The position numbers were made by a program, and so were the translations under genes. The notes beneath the pieces are model-generated. The model saw nothing but the letters and a program-made list of their open reading frames with translations, was not told the DNA's origin and did not search any database. Below are positions 23,002-29,994 of a DNA stretch of 64,000 nucleotides, piece by piece. The stretch is from Ramlibacter paludis (lineage in GTDB: Bacteria; Pseudomonadota; Gammaproteobacteria; Burkholderiales; Burkholderiaceae_C). The number at the start of each line of letters is the position of its first letter. Within the stretch, counting starts at the first letter, position 1. Location of the stretch: NCBI RefSeq assembly GCF_022012305.1, contig NZ_JAKLTM010000003.1:434001-498000 (forward strand), in the 5' to 3' direction.

Positions 23002-23841
23002 TTAAGTGGAGCCTGCGGGACGGGTCTTCTTCCTGGGAGCCGCCTTCTTCTTCGCCGGCGCCCGGCCGAGGTCGAGCTCGATCCAGGTCGGCGCATGGTC
23101 GCTCGCCTTCTCCCGGCCCCGGACCCAGGTGTCGACGCCCGCCTTCCTCAGGGAAGGCGCCAGGGTGCGGTTCAACAGCAGGTGGTCGATCCGCAGCCCG
23201 GAATTGCGCTGCCAGTGTTGCCGGAAGTAGTCCCAGAACGTGAAGATCGCCTCGTCGGGATGCAGCTCGCGGACGGAGTCGGTCCAGCCCTGGTCCAGCA
23301 GCCGCTGGTAGCACGCGCGGCTTTCCGGCTGCAAGAGCGCGTCCTTCAGCCAGGAGCGCGGGTTGTAGATGTCGAAGTCGGTCGGCACCACGTTGTAGTC
23401 GCCGGCCAGCACCACCGGATGCTCGCTGTCCACGAGGGTCTTCGCGTGCGCGATGAGGCGCTCGAACCAGCGCAGCTTGTAGTCGAACTTGGGGCCCGGC
23501 TGCGGATTGCCGTTGGGCAGGTAGAGGCAGCCGACCAGCACGCCGTCGACGGCGGCTTCGAGGTAGCGGCTGTGGTCGTCGCCCGGGTCGCCGGGGAGCT
23601 CGCGCCGGATTTCGATCGGCGGCTGCTCGCCCCGCGCCAGGATCGCCACCCCGTTCCAGGAGCGCTGGCCCTTCCACAGCGGCTGGTAGCCGGCGGCGCG
23701 GATCGCGTCGGCCGGAAAGCCCTCGTCCAGCGCCTTGAGTTCCTGCAGGCAGGCGACGTCCGGCTGCGCGCGCTCCAGCCATTCCAGCAGGTGCGGCAGC
23801 CGGGACTTGATGCCGTTGACGTTGAAGGTCGCGATCTTCAC
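23002..23841 (-). CDS. xthA: Exodeoxyribonuclease III
   Basis: 279 residues starting at GTG (23841), MKIATFNVNGIKSRLPHLL. Catalytic elements of the exonuclease-endonuclease-phosphatase fold are present: Glu in CLQELK (about 34), the GDYNVVPTD motif, and the terminal SDHAP His. It repairs abasic sites and removes 3' blocks in double-stranded DNA. The C-terminus carries an extra Lys/Arg/Ala tail (KKKAAPRKKTRPAG) that could aid DNA binding. Located near Ku, another DNA-end protein. Confidence 0.93.
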   Translation of the reverse strand: MKIATFNVNGIKSRLPHLLEWLERAQPDVACLQELKALDEGFPADAIRAAGYQPLWKGQRSWNGVAILARGEQPPIEIRRELPGDPGDDHSRYLEAAVDGVLVGCLYLPNGNPQPGPKFDYKLRWFERLIAHAKTLVDSEHPVVLAGDYNVVPTDFDIYNPRSWLKDALLQPESRACYQRLLDQGWTDSVRELHPDEAIFTFWDYFRQHWQRNSGLRIDHLLLNRTLAPSLRKAGVDTWVRGREKASDHAPTWIELDLGRAPAKKKAAPRKKTRPAGST

Positions 23842-23871
23842 GCGAGGCGGCCGTCGTTCGGGTGGTCCGTT

Positions 23872-24090
23872 CTATTTCCCGGTCTTGCGGCGACTATAGG
23901 CCTCGGCGCCGCCGCTGCCGCCGCCATCGGCAAAGTCGTGCGGGTCGAGCTTGCCCTTGCGCGGCTTCAGCGGCGCTTCGATCAGCGTGCTGGACGAGTT
24001 CTCGCCGGCGTCGGGCCTCGCCGGAACCGACGAGGTGGGCCGCTCGCCGCGCACGGCACGGCTGGAACTTGTGGACGATCGCGAGGTCAT
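23872..24090 (-). CDS. Hypothetical 72-residue Ser/Gly-rich protein
   Basis: Hydrophilic and probably disordered, starting MTSRSSTSSSRAVRGERPTS and ending in a glycine stretch then EAYSRRKTGK. The ORF fills the space between xthA and a divergent secreted-protein gene and has an ATG start, but no recognisable domain. It could be spurious; I keep it because nothing else explains the interval. Confidence 0.4.
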   Translation of the reverse strand: MTSRSSTSSSRAVRGERPTSSVPARPDAGENSSSTLIEAPLKPRKGKLDPHDFADGGGSGGAEAYSRRKTGK

Positions 24091-24150
24091 GCACAGAAGG
24101 TAAGCCAGGCCGCCGCGGCCTTGCTGTCGGACAAGGACGCGAACGCCGCC

Positions 24151-24603
24151 ATGAGAACCCTTCCCTTGCTGGTGCTGGCCCTGGGCCCCGCGCTGCTACA
24201 CGCCCAGGACGGCGACCCGCTGAAGTCGGCCGCCTGCGGCGATGCCCTGGCCGCACTGCAGGCGGCGCGCGGCGGGGACGATGCCGCAACGCAGCCCCTG
24301 CGTGCCAGCGCGGCGCGGACCTGCCTGGGCGGAAGCGGAACGCCGGGCCGTCCGGCCCGCGTGCTGCAGGCGCCCATCGCCATTCCCGCGCCCGTGATCA
24401 CGCCGCCGAGCGTGGCCTTGCCGATGGCGCCGCCGACTCCCATCCCGCCGCCGGTGGCGATCCAGCGCCCGCCCACGCCGACCCACTGCGACATCGGCGG
24501 CTGCTGGGCTGACGACGGCACCCACCTGCGCCAGGTGGGGCCCAATCTGGCGGGCCCGAACGGCCTGTGCAGCCAGGCCGGCGGAGTGGTGTATTGTCCG
24601 TAG
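24151..24603 (+). CDS. Secreted Cys/Pro-rich protein of unknown function
   Basis: 150 residues with a signal peptide (MRTLPLLVLALGPALLHAQD). A helical AACGDALAALQAARGGDD segment is followed by a long Pro/Ala linker and a compact C-terminal motif HCDIGGCWADDGTHLRQVG with GLCSQAGGVVYCP. The four C-terminal cysteines likely form two disulfides in the periplasm. Similar small exported proteins occur in Burkholderiales, from memory, without assigned function. The start at 24151 is the first ATG with a proper signal. Confidence 0.7.
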   Translation: MRTLPLLVLALGPALLHAQDGDPLKSAACGDALAALQAARGGDDAATQPLRASAARTCLGGSGTPGRPARVLQAPIAIPAPVITPPSVALPMAPPTPIPPPVAIQRPPTPTHCDIGGCWADDGTHLRQVGPNLAGPNGLCSQAGGVVYCP

Positions 24604-24644
24604 TCCGAAACAAACCATCCGATTCGAAGGAACCAGAGGAAATC

Positions 24645-24815
24645 ATGGGTAACAAGATCGTCACCGAAGCTGATCGCAAGCGCACCCCGGCCCCCAAGCT
24701 TGCAGAAGGCCTGGGCGTCCGCAAGGACGGACGCGGCCAGAAGGTCAGCCTCGAGCGCGGCACCGCCACCCGCAGCAAGAAGAACCCGGGCAAGCGTCCG
24801 CACAAGGGCGGCTGA
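24645..24815 (+). CDS. Small basic protein (56 residues)
   Basis: Starts at an ATG preceded by AGAGGA at 4 bases (MGNKIVTEADRKRTPAPKL) and ends KKNPGKRPHKGG. Very Lys/Arg-rich, no cysteine, no hydrophobic core, which suggests a nucleic-acid-binding or disordered protein. It lies directly upstream of Ku with a GC hairpin (24827-24845, no T tract) between them. Function unknown. Confidence 0.72.
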   Translation: MGNKIVTEADRKRTPAPKLAEGLGVRKDGRGQKVSLERGTATRSKKNPGKRPHKGG

Positions 24816-24856
24816 TCGGCAGAAGCCGCGGTGCCCTGCACCGCGAGCCTGCACAG

Positions 24857-24863
24857 TCCTACA
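24857..24863 (+). promoter_or_regulatory. TCCTACA box upstream of Ku
   Basis: Exact heptamer 59 bases before the Ku start codon, just after the 24827-24845 hairpin. The position suits a promoter element for Ku independent of the small basic gene. Confidence 0.38.
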
Positions 24864-24921
24864 GCGGGTGCGGCCCCGCTTCCCTAGGGTGGAAGGCCTG
24901 ACCAAGGACCTTCTGCCTGCC

Positions 24922-25845
24922 ATGCCCGCTCCCACCAGTTCCCGCACCCTCTGGAAGGGCGCCATCAGCTTCGGGCTGGTGCACATTCCCGTGTCGCTGC
25001 ATTCCGCGACCGCCGAGAACCGGATGAAGTTCAACCTGCTGGACAAGCAGAGCATGACCCCCGTCGGCAACCAGCAGGTGAACAAGGCCACCGGCGAAGC
25101 CATGGCGCGCGAGGAAGTCGTCAAGGGCTTCGAGGTCGAGAAGGACCAGTACGTCGTGCTCACCCCCGAGGAAATCAAGGCGGCCCTGCCCAAGTCCACG
25201 CAGACCATCGCCATCGAGTCTTTCGTCGACGCCAACCAGATCCCCACCGTCTTCTTTCATCGGCCCTACTACGTGAGCCCCGCCGGCAAGGGCGGCCAGA
25301 AGCCCTTCGCGCTGCTGCGCGAGACCCTGGAGCGCACCGGCAAGGTCGGCATCGCCCGCGTCGTGATCTCCACCAAGCAGCACCTCGCGGCCGTGTTCCC
25401 GCGCGGCAACGGCCTGGTGCTGAACCTGCTGCGCTGGGAGGACGAGGTGCGCGACACCGCCGGCCTGGCCTGGCCCGACGAGGACACCAAGGTCAGCGCC
25501 GCCGAACTGAAGATGGCCGAACAGCTGGTCGAGGCCATGGCCGGCGACTGGCAACCCGACCTGTTCCACGACGAGTTCCGCGAGAAGCTGATGGAGCTGG
25601 TGGAACAGAAATCGCGCGAAGGCGGCAAGCGCCACGTGGCGCCGCTGCCCGGCGAGGACGTGGCCGCGGGCGCGGAGATCATCGACCTGACCGAGCTGCT
25701 CAAACGCAGCCTGAAGGGCAATGCGCCGGCCCGCAAGGCGGCCGCCAACGACGAGGCCGCCCCGGTGAAGAAAGCCGCGGCGCGCAAGTCGGCCACCACC
25801 GCGCGCGCCACGACCAAGGCGAGCCCACGCCGCAAGAGCGCCTGA
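24922..25845 (+). CDS. ku: Non-homologous end-joining protein Ku
   Basis: 307 residues from the ATG at 24922; the open frame extends upstream but overlaps the small basic gene. The Ku core runs from RTLWKGAISFGLVHIPVSL (about 8-26) through GFEVEKDQYVVLTPEE (about 70) to the ELKMAEQLVEAM helix. The C-terminal 60 residues are a Lys/Ala-rich tail (KKAAARKSATTARATTKAS) as in bacterial Ku proteins with DNA-contacting tails. It binds double-strand ends and recruits LigD. No ligD is in the window. Confidence 0.95.
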   Translation: MPAPTSSRTLWKGAISFGLVHIPVSLHSATAENRMKFNLLDKQSMTPVGNQQVNKATGEAMAREEVVKGFEVEKDQYVVLTPEEIKAALPKSTQTIAIESFVDANQIPTVFFHRPYYVSPAGKGGQKPFALLRETLERTGKVGIARVVISTKQHLAAVFPRGNGLVLNLLRWEDEVRDTAGLAWPDEDTKVSAAELKMAEQLVEAMAGDWQPDLFHDEFREKLMELVEQKSREGGKRHVAPLPGEDVAAGAEIIDLTELLKRSLKGNAPARKAAANDEAAPVKKAAARKSATTARATTKASPRRKSA

Positions 25846-25862
25846 TTCCGGAGAGAGCCAGC

Positions 25863-26519
25863 ATGAAGTTGAAAGCCGCAGGAACCATCCTGCTCATTGT
25901 GGGCACGGCCTTGCTGGGCGCCTGCCGCGACGCCAAGCCGCCCGCCGCGAGCGAACGCAGCCCCACTTCCGTCCTGGGCAACGCCGGCCCTTCGCCCTCG
26001 CAGGCGGATGGCATCGCGCAACCGCCTGGCGTCCCGGCCGGGACGCAGGCAAAGATCGCCCGCACCGGCGCCGACACGGCGCTGGCCGCCTGGGTGCAGG
26101 ATGGGCGCGTCGTCGCCGCGAGCTATGCCAAGGCCACCGGCTGGACGGCCGCGCAACCGCTGGAAGAAATCTACGGCGAGGACAGCGACCCGCAGCTCGC
26201 GAGCGATTCGCAGGGCACGGCGATGGCCATCTGGCGCCACACCGTCGGCAGCATCGAAAGCCTGCGCTACAGCCGCTTCGACTCCAGCGGCTGGAGCGTG
26301 CCCGACGTGATGCCCGGCGCCCTGCCGCAGCCGCGCACGGCCAAGAACGCCGCGCCGCGCCTGCAGATGGACGCGCAAGGCCAGGCCGTGGCCGAGTGGA
26401 CCAGCGGCTTCGACGCCAGCCGGACCCAGAGCACGCGCTACGTGCCGGGCCAGGGCTGGACGCACGCGTCGTCTAGCGCGCTGGCGTCAGCCGCGCCTGC
26501 ATCGCCTTCGCCCCGGTAG
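25863..26519 (+). CDS. Lipoprotein of unknown function
   Basis: 218 residues; signal with lipobox LLGAC (Cys21). The mature part has repeated Trp-containing strands (TALAAWVQDGRVVAASYAKA, GTAMAIWRHTVGSIESLRYS, QAVAEWTSGFDASRTQSTRY) spaced about 50 residues apart, which suggests a small beta-propeller-like fold. It lies 17 bases after Ku on the same strand. Its last 47 bases overlap the convergent SRPBCC gene. No family recognised. Confidence 0.7.
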   Translation: MKLKAAGTILLIVGTALLGACRDAKPPAASERSPTSVLGNAGPSPSQADGIAQPPGVPAGTQAKIARTGADTALAAWVQDGRVVAASYAKATGWTAAQPLEEIYGEDSDPQLASDSQGTAMAIWRHTVGSIESLRYSRFDSSGWSVPDVMPGALPQPRTAKNAAPRLQMDAQGQAVAEWTSGFDASRTQSTRYVPGQGWTHASSSALASAAPASPSPR

Positions 26520-26877
26520 CCATCATCTGGCCGATCGCCGGCGCCATGGCGTCCGGCAGCAGGTCCGTGGTCCAGACGAAGCGGCAGCGCCGCGGCCCCA
26601 GCGGAATCACTTGCGCCGACGCGTTGTGATGCGTGGTTCGGCCGCCGGTGGCGCTGTACACGATGCGCATCGCCGCGTCGTCCAGCGTCACCAGCCGCTC
26701 GCGCACCTGCATGCCGTTGGCGAAGGTGATGAGGCGCACCGCCCCCTCCTCCTCCAGCGTGCAGGCGGTGACGAAGCCGGTCGCGAGCTTGTCATGCAAG
26801 GCGCCGAAATCGCGCAAGGCGGCCCAGACTTCCTCGGCCGCGGCGGGAACCTCGAATTCGTGCTGGATGGTCGCCAT
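26473..26877 (-). CDS. SRPBCC (START-like) family protein
   Basis: 134 residues, MATIQHEFEVPAAAEEVWAAL at the start, with YSATGGRTTHHNASAQVIPLGPRRC and FVWTTDLLPDAMA near the end: the helix-grip fold of the PYR/START-like group, a hydrophobic pocket binding small lipidic or aromatic ligands. It overlaps the stop of the LysR gene by one base, so it is probably the second gene of that operon. Substrate unknown. Confidence 0.85.
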   Translation of the reverse strand: MATIQHEFEVPAAAEEVWAALRDFGALHDKLATGFVTACTLEEEGAVRLITFANGMQVRERLVTLDDAAMRIVYSATGGRTTHHNASAQVIPLGPRRCRFVWTTDLLPDAMAPAIGQMMATGAKAMQARLTPAR

Positions 26878-27839
26878 CAAGTTCTCCTTGTCGCCTGTTC
26901 CGCCTCGGCCAGCAGCCAGCCGGCAAAAGCATGGGCGTCGGGGTTGTGGGCCGCATGCGCGGCCAAAGTGACGAAGTAGCCGCGGCGCGAAGCCGCGGGA
27001 CTGCGGAAGGGCGCGACCAGCTTCTTCTGCCGGACCAGGTCGGCCAGCAGCGGCAGGCGGCCGATGACGATGCCATGCCCCGCCACCGCGGCGGCCACCG
27101 CTTCGCTGTATTGCGTGAACCGCATCGTGTGCGCCATGTGCACCTCGCGCACGCCCATCAGCTGCAGCCACGGCTCCCAGTCCGCCATGGGCTCGTCCTT
27201 CATCTCCACCGTCAGCAGGGTGTGCTGCGCCAGGTCGGCCGGTGCGCGCAAGGGCCGCCCCGGGTCGCGCAGCAGCAGCGGCGAGCACATGGGCTGCACC
27301 TGCTCCTCGAACAGCACGGGCCCGCTGCCCTGGGCGACCGGCACGAAACGCACCGCGAGGTCGATGCTGCTGCGGTCCAGGTCGACGAGGTCCAGGGTCG
27401 CGGAGATGCGGACGTCGACTTCCGGATGCGCGGCGGTGAAGCGCGCGAGGCGCGGGATCAGCCAGAAGGACGCGAAGCCGGGCGTGCAGGTGACGGCGAC
27501 GTGATGGCCGACGGCGGTGCTGGCCCGCACGCGCGCGGCGGCGTCGCGCAGGCGCTCCAGGCTGTCCTGCACCGCCCGCTGCATGATGCGGCCGGCTTCG
27601 GTCAAAGCCAGCGCGCGATGCCGGCGCTCGAACAGCGGCACGCCGACGCTCTCTTCCAGCTGCTGGATCTGGCGGCTGATCGCCGACTGCGAGAGGAACA
27701 GTTCGGCCCCGGCGCGCGTGAAGCTCAGGTGGCGCGCCGCTGCCTCGAAGCTGTGCAACAAGTCGAGCCGCAGCTGCCGCGAGCGCGTGAGGTCCGCCGC
27801 CGGCTCGCTTTTCGCATTCCTGTCTTGCATGCGAATCAT
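26877..27839 (-). CDS. LysR family transcriptional regulator
   Basis: 320 residues. The N-terminal helix-turn-helix (about 25-85) is LDLLHSFEAAARHLSFTRAG with LFLSQSAISRQIQQLEESVG. The substrate-binding domain follows (ATLDLVDLDRSSIDLAVRFV; MAHTMRFTQYSEAVAAAVAG), as in GcvA-type LysR proteins. It is co-transcribed with the SRPBCC gene and divergent from the DUF2917 gene, with an inverted repeat in the gap that overlaps its own start codon, suggesting autoregulation. Confidence 0.9.
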   Translation of the reverse strand: MIRMQDRNAKSEPAADLTRSRQLRLDLLHSFEAAARHLSFTRAGAELFLSQSAISRQIQQLEESVGVPLFERRHRALALTEAGRIMQRAVQDSLERLRDAAARVRASTAVGHHVAVTCTPGFASFWLIPRLARFTAAHPEVDVRISATLDLVDLDRSSIDLAVRFVPVAQGSGPVLFEEQVQPMCSPLLLRDPGRPLRAPADLAQHTLLTVEMKDEPMADWEPWLQLMGVREVHMAHTMRFTQYSEAVAAAVAGHGIVIGRLPLLADLVRQKKLVAPFRSPAASRRGYFVTLAAHAAHNPDAHAFAGWLLAEAEQATRRT

Positions 27840-27891
27840 GCGGATTCACCGTTTCACCATTGGGAGTCCGGCCAGTATATTGATTCGCATG
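27828..27891. promoter_or_regulatory. 11-base inverted repeat spanning the LysR/DUF2917 divergent gap
   Basis: CATGCGAATCA (27828-27838) and its exact reverse complement TGATTCGCATG (27881-27891) are separated by 42 bases. The left arm covers part of the LysR start codon. The right arm lies just before the DUF2917 GTG start. Probable regulator-binding pair; the protein is most simply the adjacent LysR. Confidence 0.5.
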
Positions 27892-27912
27892 ACGCATGCA
27901 AGGAGAGAGAAC

Positions 27913-28173
27913 GTGGAAGCCTTCCAGCTCGCCGCCCGCCGCCTGTTCGACATTCCCGACGCCGCCTCGGTGCACATACGCTGCACCTCGGGCAGCCTGT
28001 GGATCACGCTGGACCACGATGCCCGCGACATCGTGCTGGAGGCCGGGGAAAGTTTCAGCACGCCGGAGCACAAGCGTGCCCTGCTCTACGCGCTGGAGCC
28101 TGCCAGCTTCGCCCTGAGCTGCGTGCCCCACGGCGCGATGGCGCACGGCATGCAGCGCGCGCTCGCGGCCTGA
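27913..28173 (+). CDS. DUF2917 domain protein
   Basis: 86 residues from the GTG at 27913, chosen because AAGGAG lies 7 bases upstream; an in-frame ATG at 27889 has no ribosome site. VEAFQLAARRLFDIPDAASVHIRC then SLWITLDHDARDIVLEAGES is the DUF2917 beta-barrel pattern with the GSLWIT strand. Function unknown. Divergent from the LysR gene, whose predicted operator covers its promoter region. Confidence 0.82.
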   Translation: MEAFQLAARRLFDIPDAASVHIRCTSGSLWITLDHDARDIVLEAGESFSTPEHKRALLYALEPASFALSCVPHGAMAHGMQRALAA

Positions 28174-28174
28174 A

Positions 28175-28918
28175 TCAGCGCAGCTGCCGCCGCAGGCTGC
28201 GGAAGAACAGCTCCGACTGCAGCCGCTCGCCCAGCGTCTGCGCCGCGACGCGGGCCGCCAGTTCCGGCGCGACCGGCTGCAAGGGCCGGCCGGTCGAGAG
28301 TGCCAGCACCTGGGCCTGGCAGGCGCGCTCCAGGTAGTAAAGGTCGTCGAAGGCGTGGTCCACGCGCTCGCCGCAGACGATCACGCCGTGGTTGCCGAGG
28401 AAGACCACGTCCGCGCCCTGCATCGCGCGGGCGATGCGTTCGCCCTCGCCCATGTCCAGCGCCAGGCCGTTGTAGTCGGCATCCACCGCGACGCGCCCGT
28501 GGAAACGCATCGCGTTCTGCGACAGCGTGGTGTCCAGCGCGCGCAGGTCGGTCAGCGTCAGGGCCGTCGCATGAGGCATGTGCGTGTGCATGACGCAGGC
28601 CTTGCCCGCGATGCGGTGCACCGCGGCGTGGATGAACATCGCCGTCGGTTCGACCGGATGGCTGCCGGCCAGCACGCGGCCGCTCGCGTCGACCAGCACG
28701 ATGTCGTGCGCCTGCACCTCGCTCCAGTGCAGGCCGCGCGGATTGAGCAGGAACCAGTCGGCGCGTTGCGGCACCGCGACGCTGAAATGGTTGCAGACTC
28801 CCTCGCCCAGCCCATGGTGCGCGGCCGCGCGCAGGGCCAGGGCGAGGTCGGCGCGCAGGCTGGCCAGCGCCGGGGTGCGGAACAGGGCCTGGGCTTGGAT
28901 GTCGTGGTCGGCGTGCAT
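28175..28918 (-). CDS. Class II aldolase/adducin family protein
   Basis: 247 residues from the ATG at 28918, with GGGAG upstream. GEGVCNHFSVAVP and FLLNPRGLHWSEVQAHDIVLVD form the substrate-phosphate region; MHTHMPHATAL holds two metal-binding histidines and FLGNHGVIVCGE the third. The family includes fuculose-phosphate aldolase and many carbonyl-substrate enzymes that need Zn2+; substrate here unknown. It converges on the DUF2917 gene. Confidence 0.85.
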   Translation of the reverse strand: MHADHDIQAQALFRTPALASLRADLALALRAAAHHGLGEGVCNHFSVAVPQRADWFLLNPRGLHWSEVQAHDIVLVDASGRVLAGSHPVEPTAMFIHAAVHRIAGKACVMHTHMPHATALTLTDLRALDTTLSQNAMRFHGRVAVDADYNGLALDMGEGERIARAMQGADVVFLGNHGVIVCGERVDHAFDDLYYLERACQAQVLALSTGRPLQPVAPELAARVAAQTLGERLQSELFFRSLRRQLR

Positions 28919-28953
28919 GGCGGCTCCCGGAAATCTGGGTGGATGAGGCATTG

Positions 28954-28960
28954 TCCTACT
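28954..28960 (+). promoter_or_regulatory. TCCTACT variant upstream of the 63-residue basic ORF
   Basis: One-base variant of the TCCTACA box, in context ATTGTCCTACT, 71 bases before the GTG start at 29031. The GTTG/ATTG prefix also occurs at the bphO box. Confidence 0.28.
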
Positions 28961-29030
28961 CCGCACACGCTGGCGCGCTGACAGTCGAGCCAGGCGCGGC
29001 GCTCACACTGGGTCGGCATCAAGGAGTGCT

Positions 29031-29222
29031 GTGCCCAAACGAAACCAGCGCGGCGGCCCCAAGCCGTCGCCCAAGCAGGAAGCCAAGCCGGTCTCGCCGC
29101 CGCTGGATCGCCATAGCGGCGAGGGTGCGGCGAGCGCGCTGGAAACCCTGCAGACGCTGGAGAACCGGCGCCGGCTGCCGTTGCGCCCGGTCGATCCGCA
29201 CGCGGAAGACCCCAAGGCCTGA
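29031..29222 (+). CDS. Small hydrophilic protein (63 residues, GTG start)
   Basis: Starts at GTG with AAGGAG 4 bases upstream (MPKRNQRGGPKPSPKQEAKP). Pro/Lys/Arg-rich front, acidic end (DPHAEDPKA). No fold or signal; likely disordered. Composition resembles the 56-residue basic protein near Ku. Function unknown. Confidence 0.6.
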   Translation: MPKRNQRGGPKPSPKQEAKPVSPPLDRHSGEGAASALETLQTLENRRRLPLRPVDPHAEDPKA

Positions 29223-29303
29223 GCAGCGCGACCCGCGCTCCACGTCGGCATGCCAACCTGGTTAGCATTCGATGTGCGTACCTCAGCGCGACCATCGGCG
29301 TTG

Positions 29304-29310
29304 TCCTACA
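29304..29310 (+). promoter_or_regulatory. TCCTACA box upstream of bphO-bphP
   Basis: Exact heptamer in context GTTGTCCTACACAC, 64 bases before the TTG start of the heme oxygenase gene. It is the only promoter-like signal noticed in the 151-base gap. Confidence 0.38.
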
Positions 29311-29373
29311 CACGGGCAGGCTGAACGATGACAGGATGCCGGCAGTCCGAATTTCCCGCCCCCTGGCCAACCT

Positions 29374-29994
29374 TTGAAGTCCCCCACCGCAGCCACCGAG
29401 CGCCCGGCCCTTTCCGATGACACCGCCCTGCTGGCGCTCCGGCAGGCCACGCGCGAGCGGCATGCGCGCATCGACACCCTGATGGACCTGCGCCGCATGG
29501 GCGACCGGGCCCGCTACGGCCGCATCCTGCAAGCCTTCCATGCCTTCCTCGCGCCCTGGGAGCAGAGCGTGGCCAACGCGCTGCCGGCGCATCGCCATGC
29601 CTGGCTGCACGGCCGCTCGCGCCGGCACTTCCTGCAGGAGGACCTGGCCGCGCTCGCCCTGCCTCCGCTGGCCGCCAAGCCGGCCGTGCCGCGCCTGCAA
29701 GGCAATGCGGCGGCCTGGGGCTCTCTTTACGTGATCGAGGGCTCGGCGCTGGGCGGCCAGGTGATCAGCCGCGCCCTGGCCGGCGCGGGCCTGGCCCCGG
29801 GCATGGGCAGTTCCTATTTCCACGGCTGGGGCGACGACACGCCCGGCATGTGGCGCGACTTCCGCAGCGAGCTGCGCTCCGAGCTGGCCGCACCGGCCTG
29901 CGTGGAGACTGCGTGCGCCGCCGCCTGCGCCACCTTCGACGCGCTGACCGCGCACCTGGAACAGACCCTCGATGAGCGCGTTACCTTTGCCTGA
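29374..29994 (+). CDS. bphO: Biliverdin-producing heme oxygenase
   Basis: 206 residues starting at TTG (29374); no upstream ATG gives a sensible protein. RQATRERHARIDTLM (about 24-38) carries the proximal heme His, and WGSLYVIEGSALGGQVISR is the distal helix Gly-rich region of the HmuO/BphO group. It cleaves heme to biliverdin IXalpha, CO and iron, providing the chromophore for the phytochrome whose ATG lies 23 bases inside its 3' end. The TTG start may limit its expression. Confidence 0.9.
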   Translation: MKSPTAATERPALSDDTALLALRQATRERHARIDTLMDLRRMGDRARYGRILQAFHAFLAPWEQSVANALPAHRHAWLHGRSRRHFLQEDLAALALPPLAAKPAVPRLQGNAAAWGSLYVIEGSALGGQVISRALAGAGLAPGMGSSYFHGWGDDTPGMWRDFRSELRSELAAPACVETACAAACATFDALTAHLEQTLDERVTFA

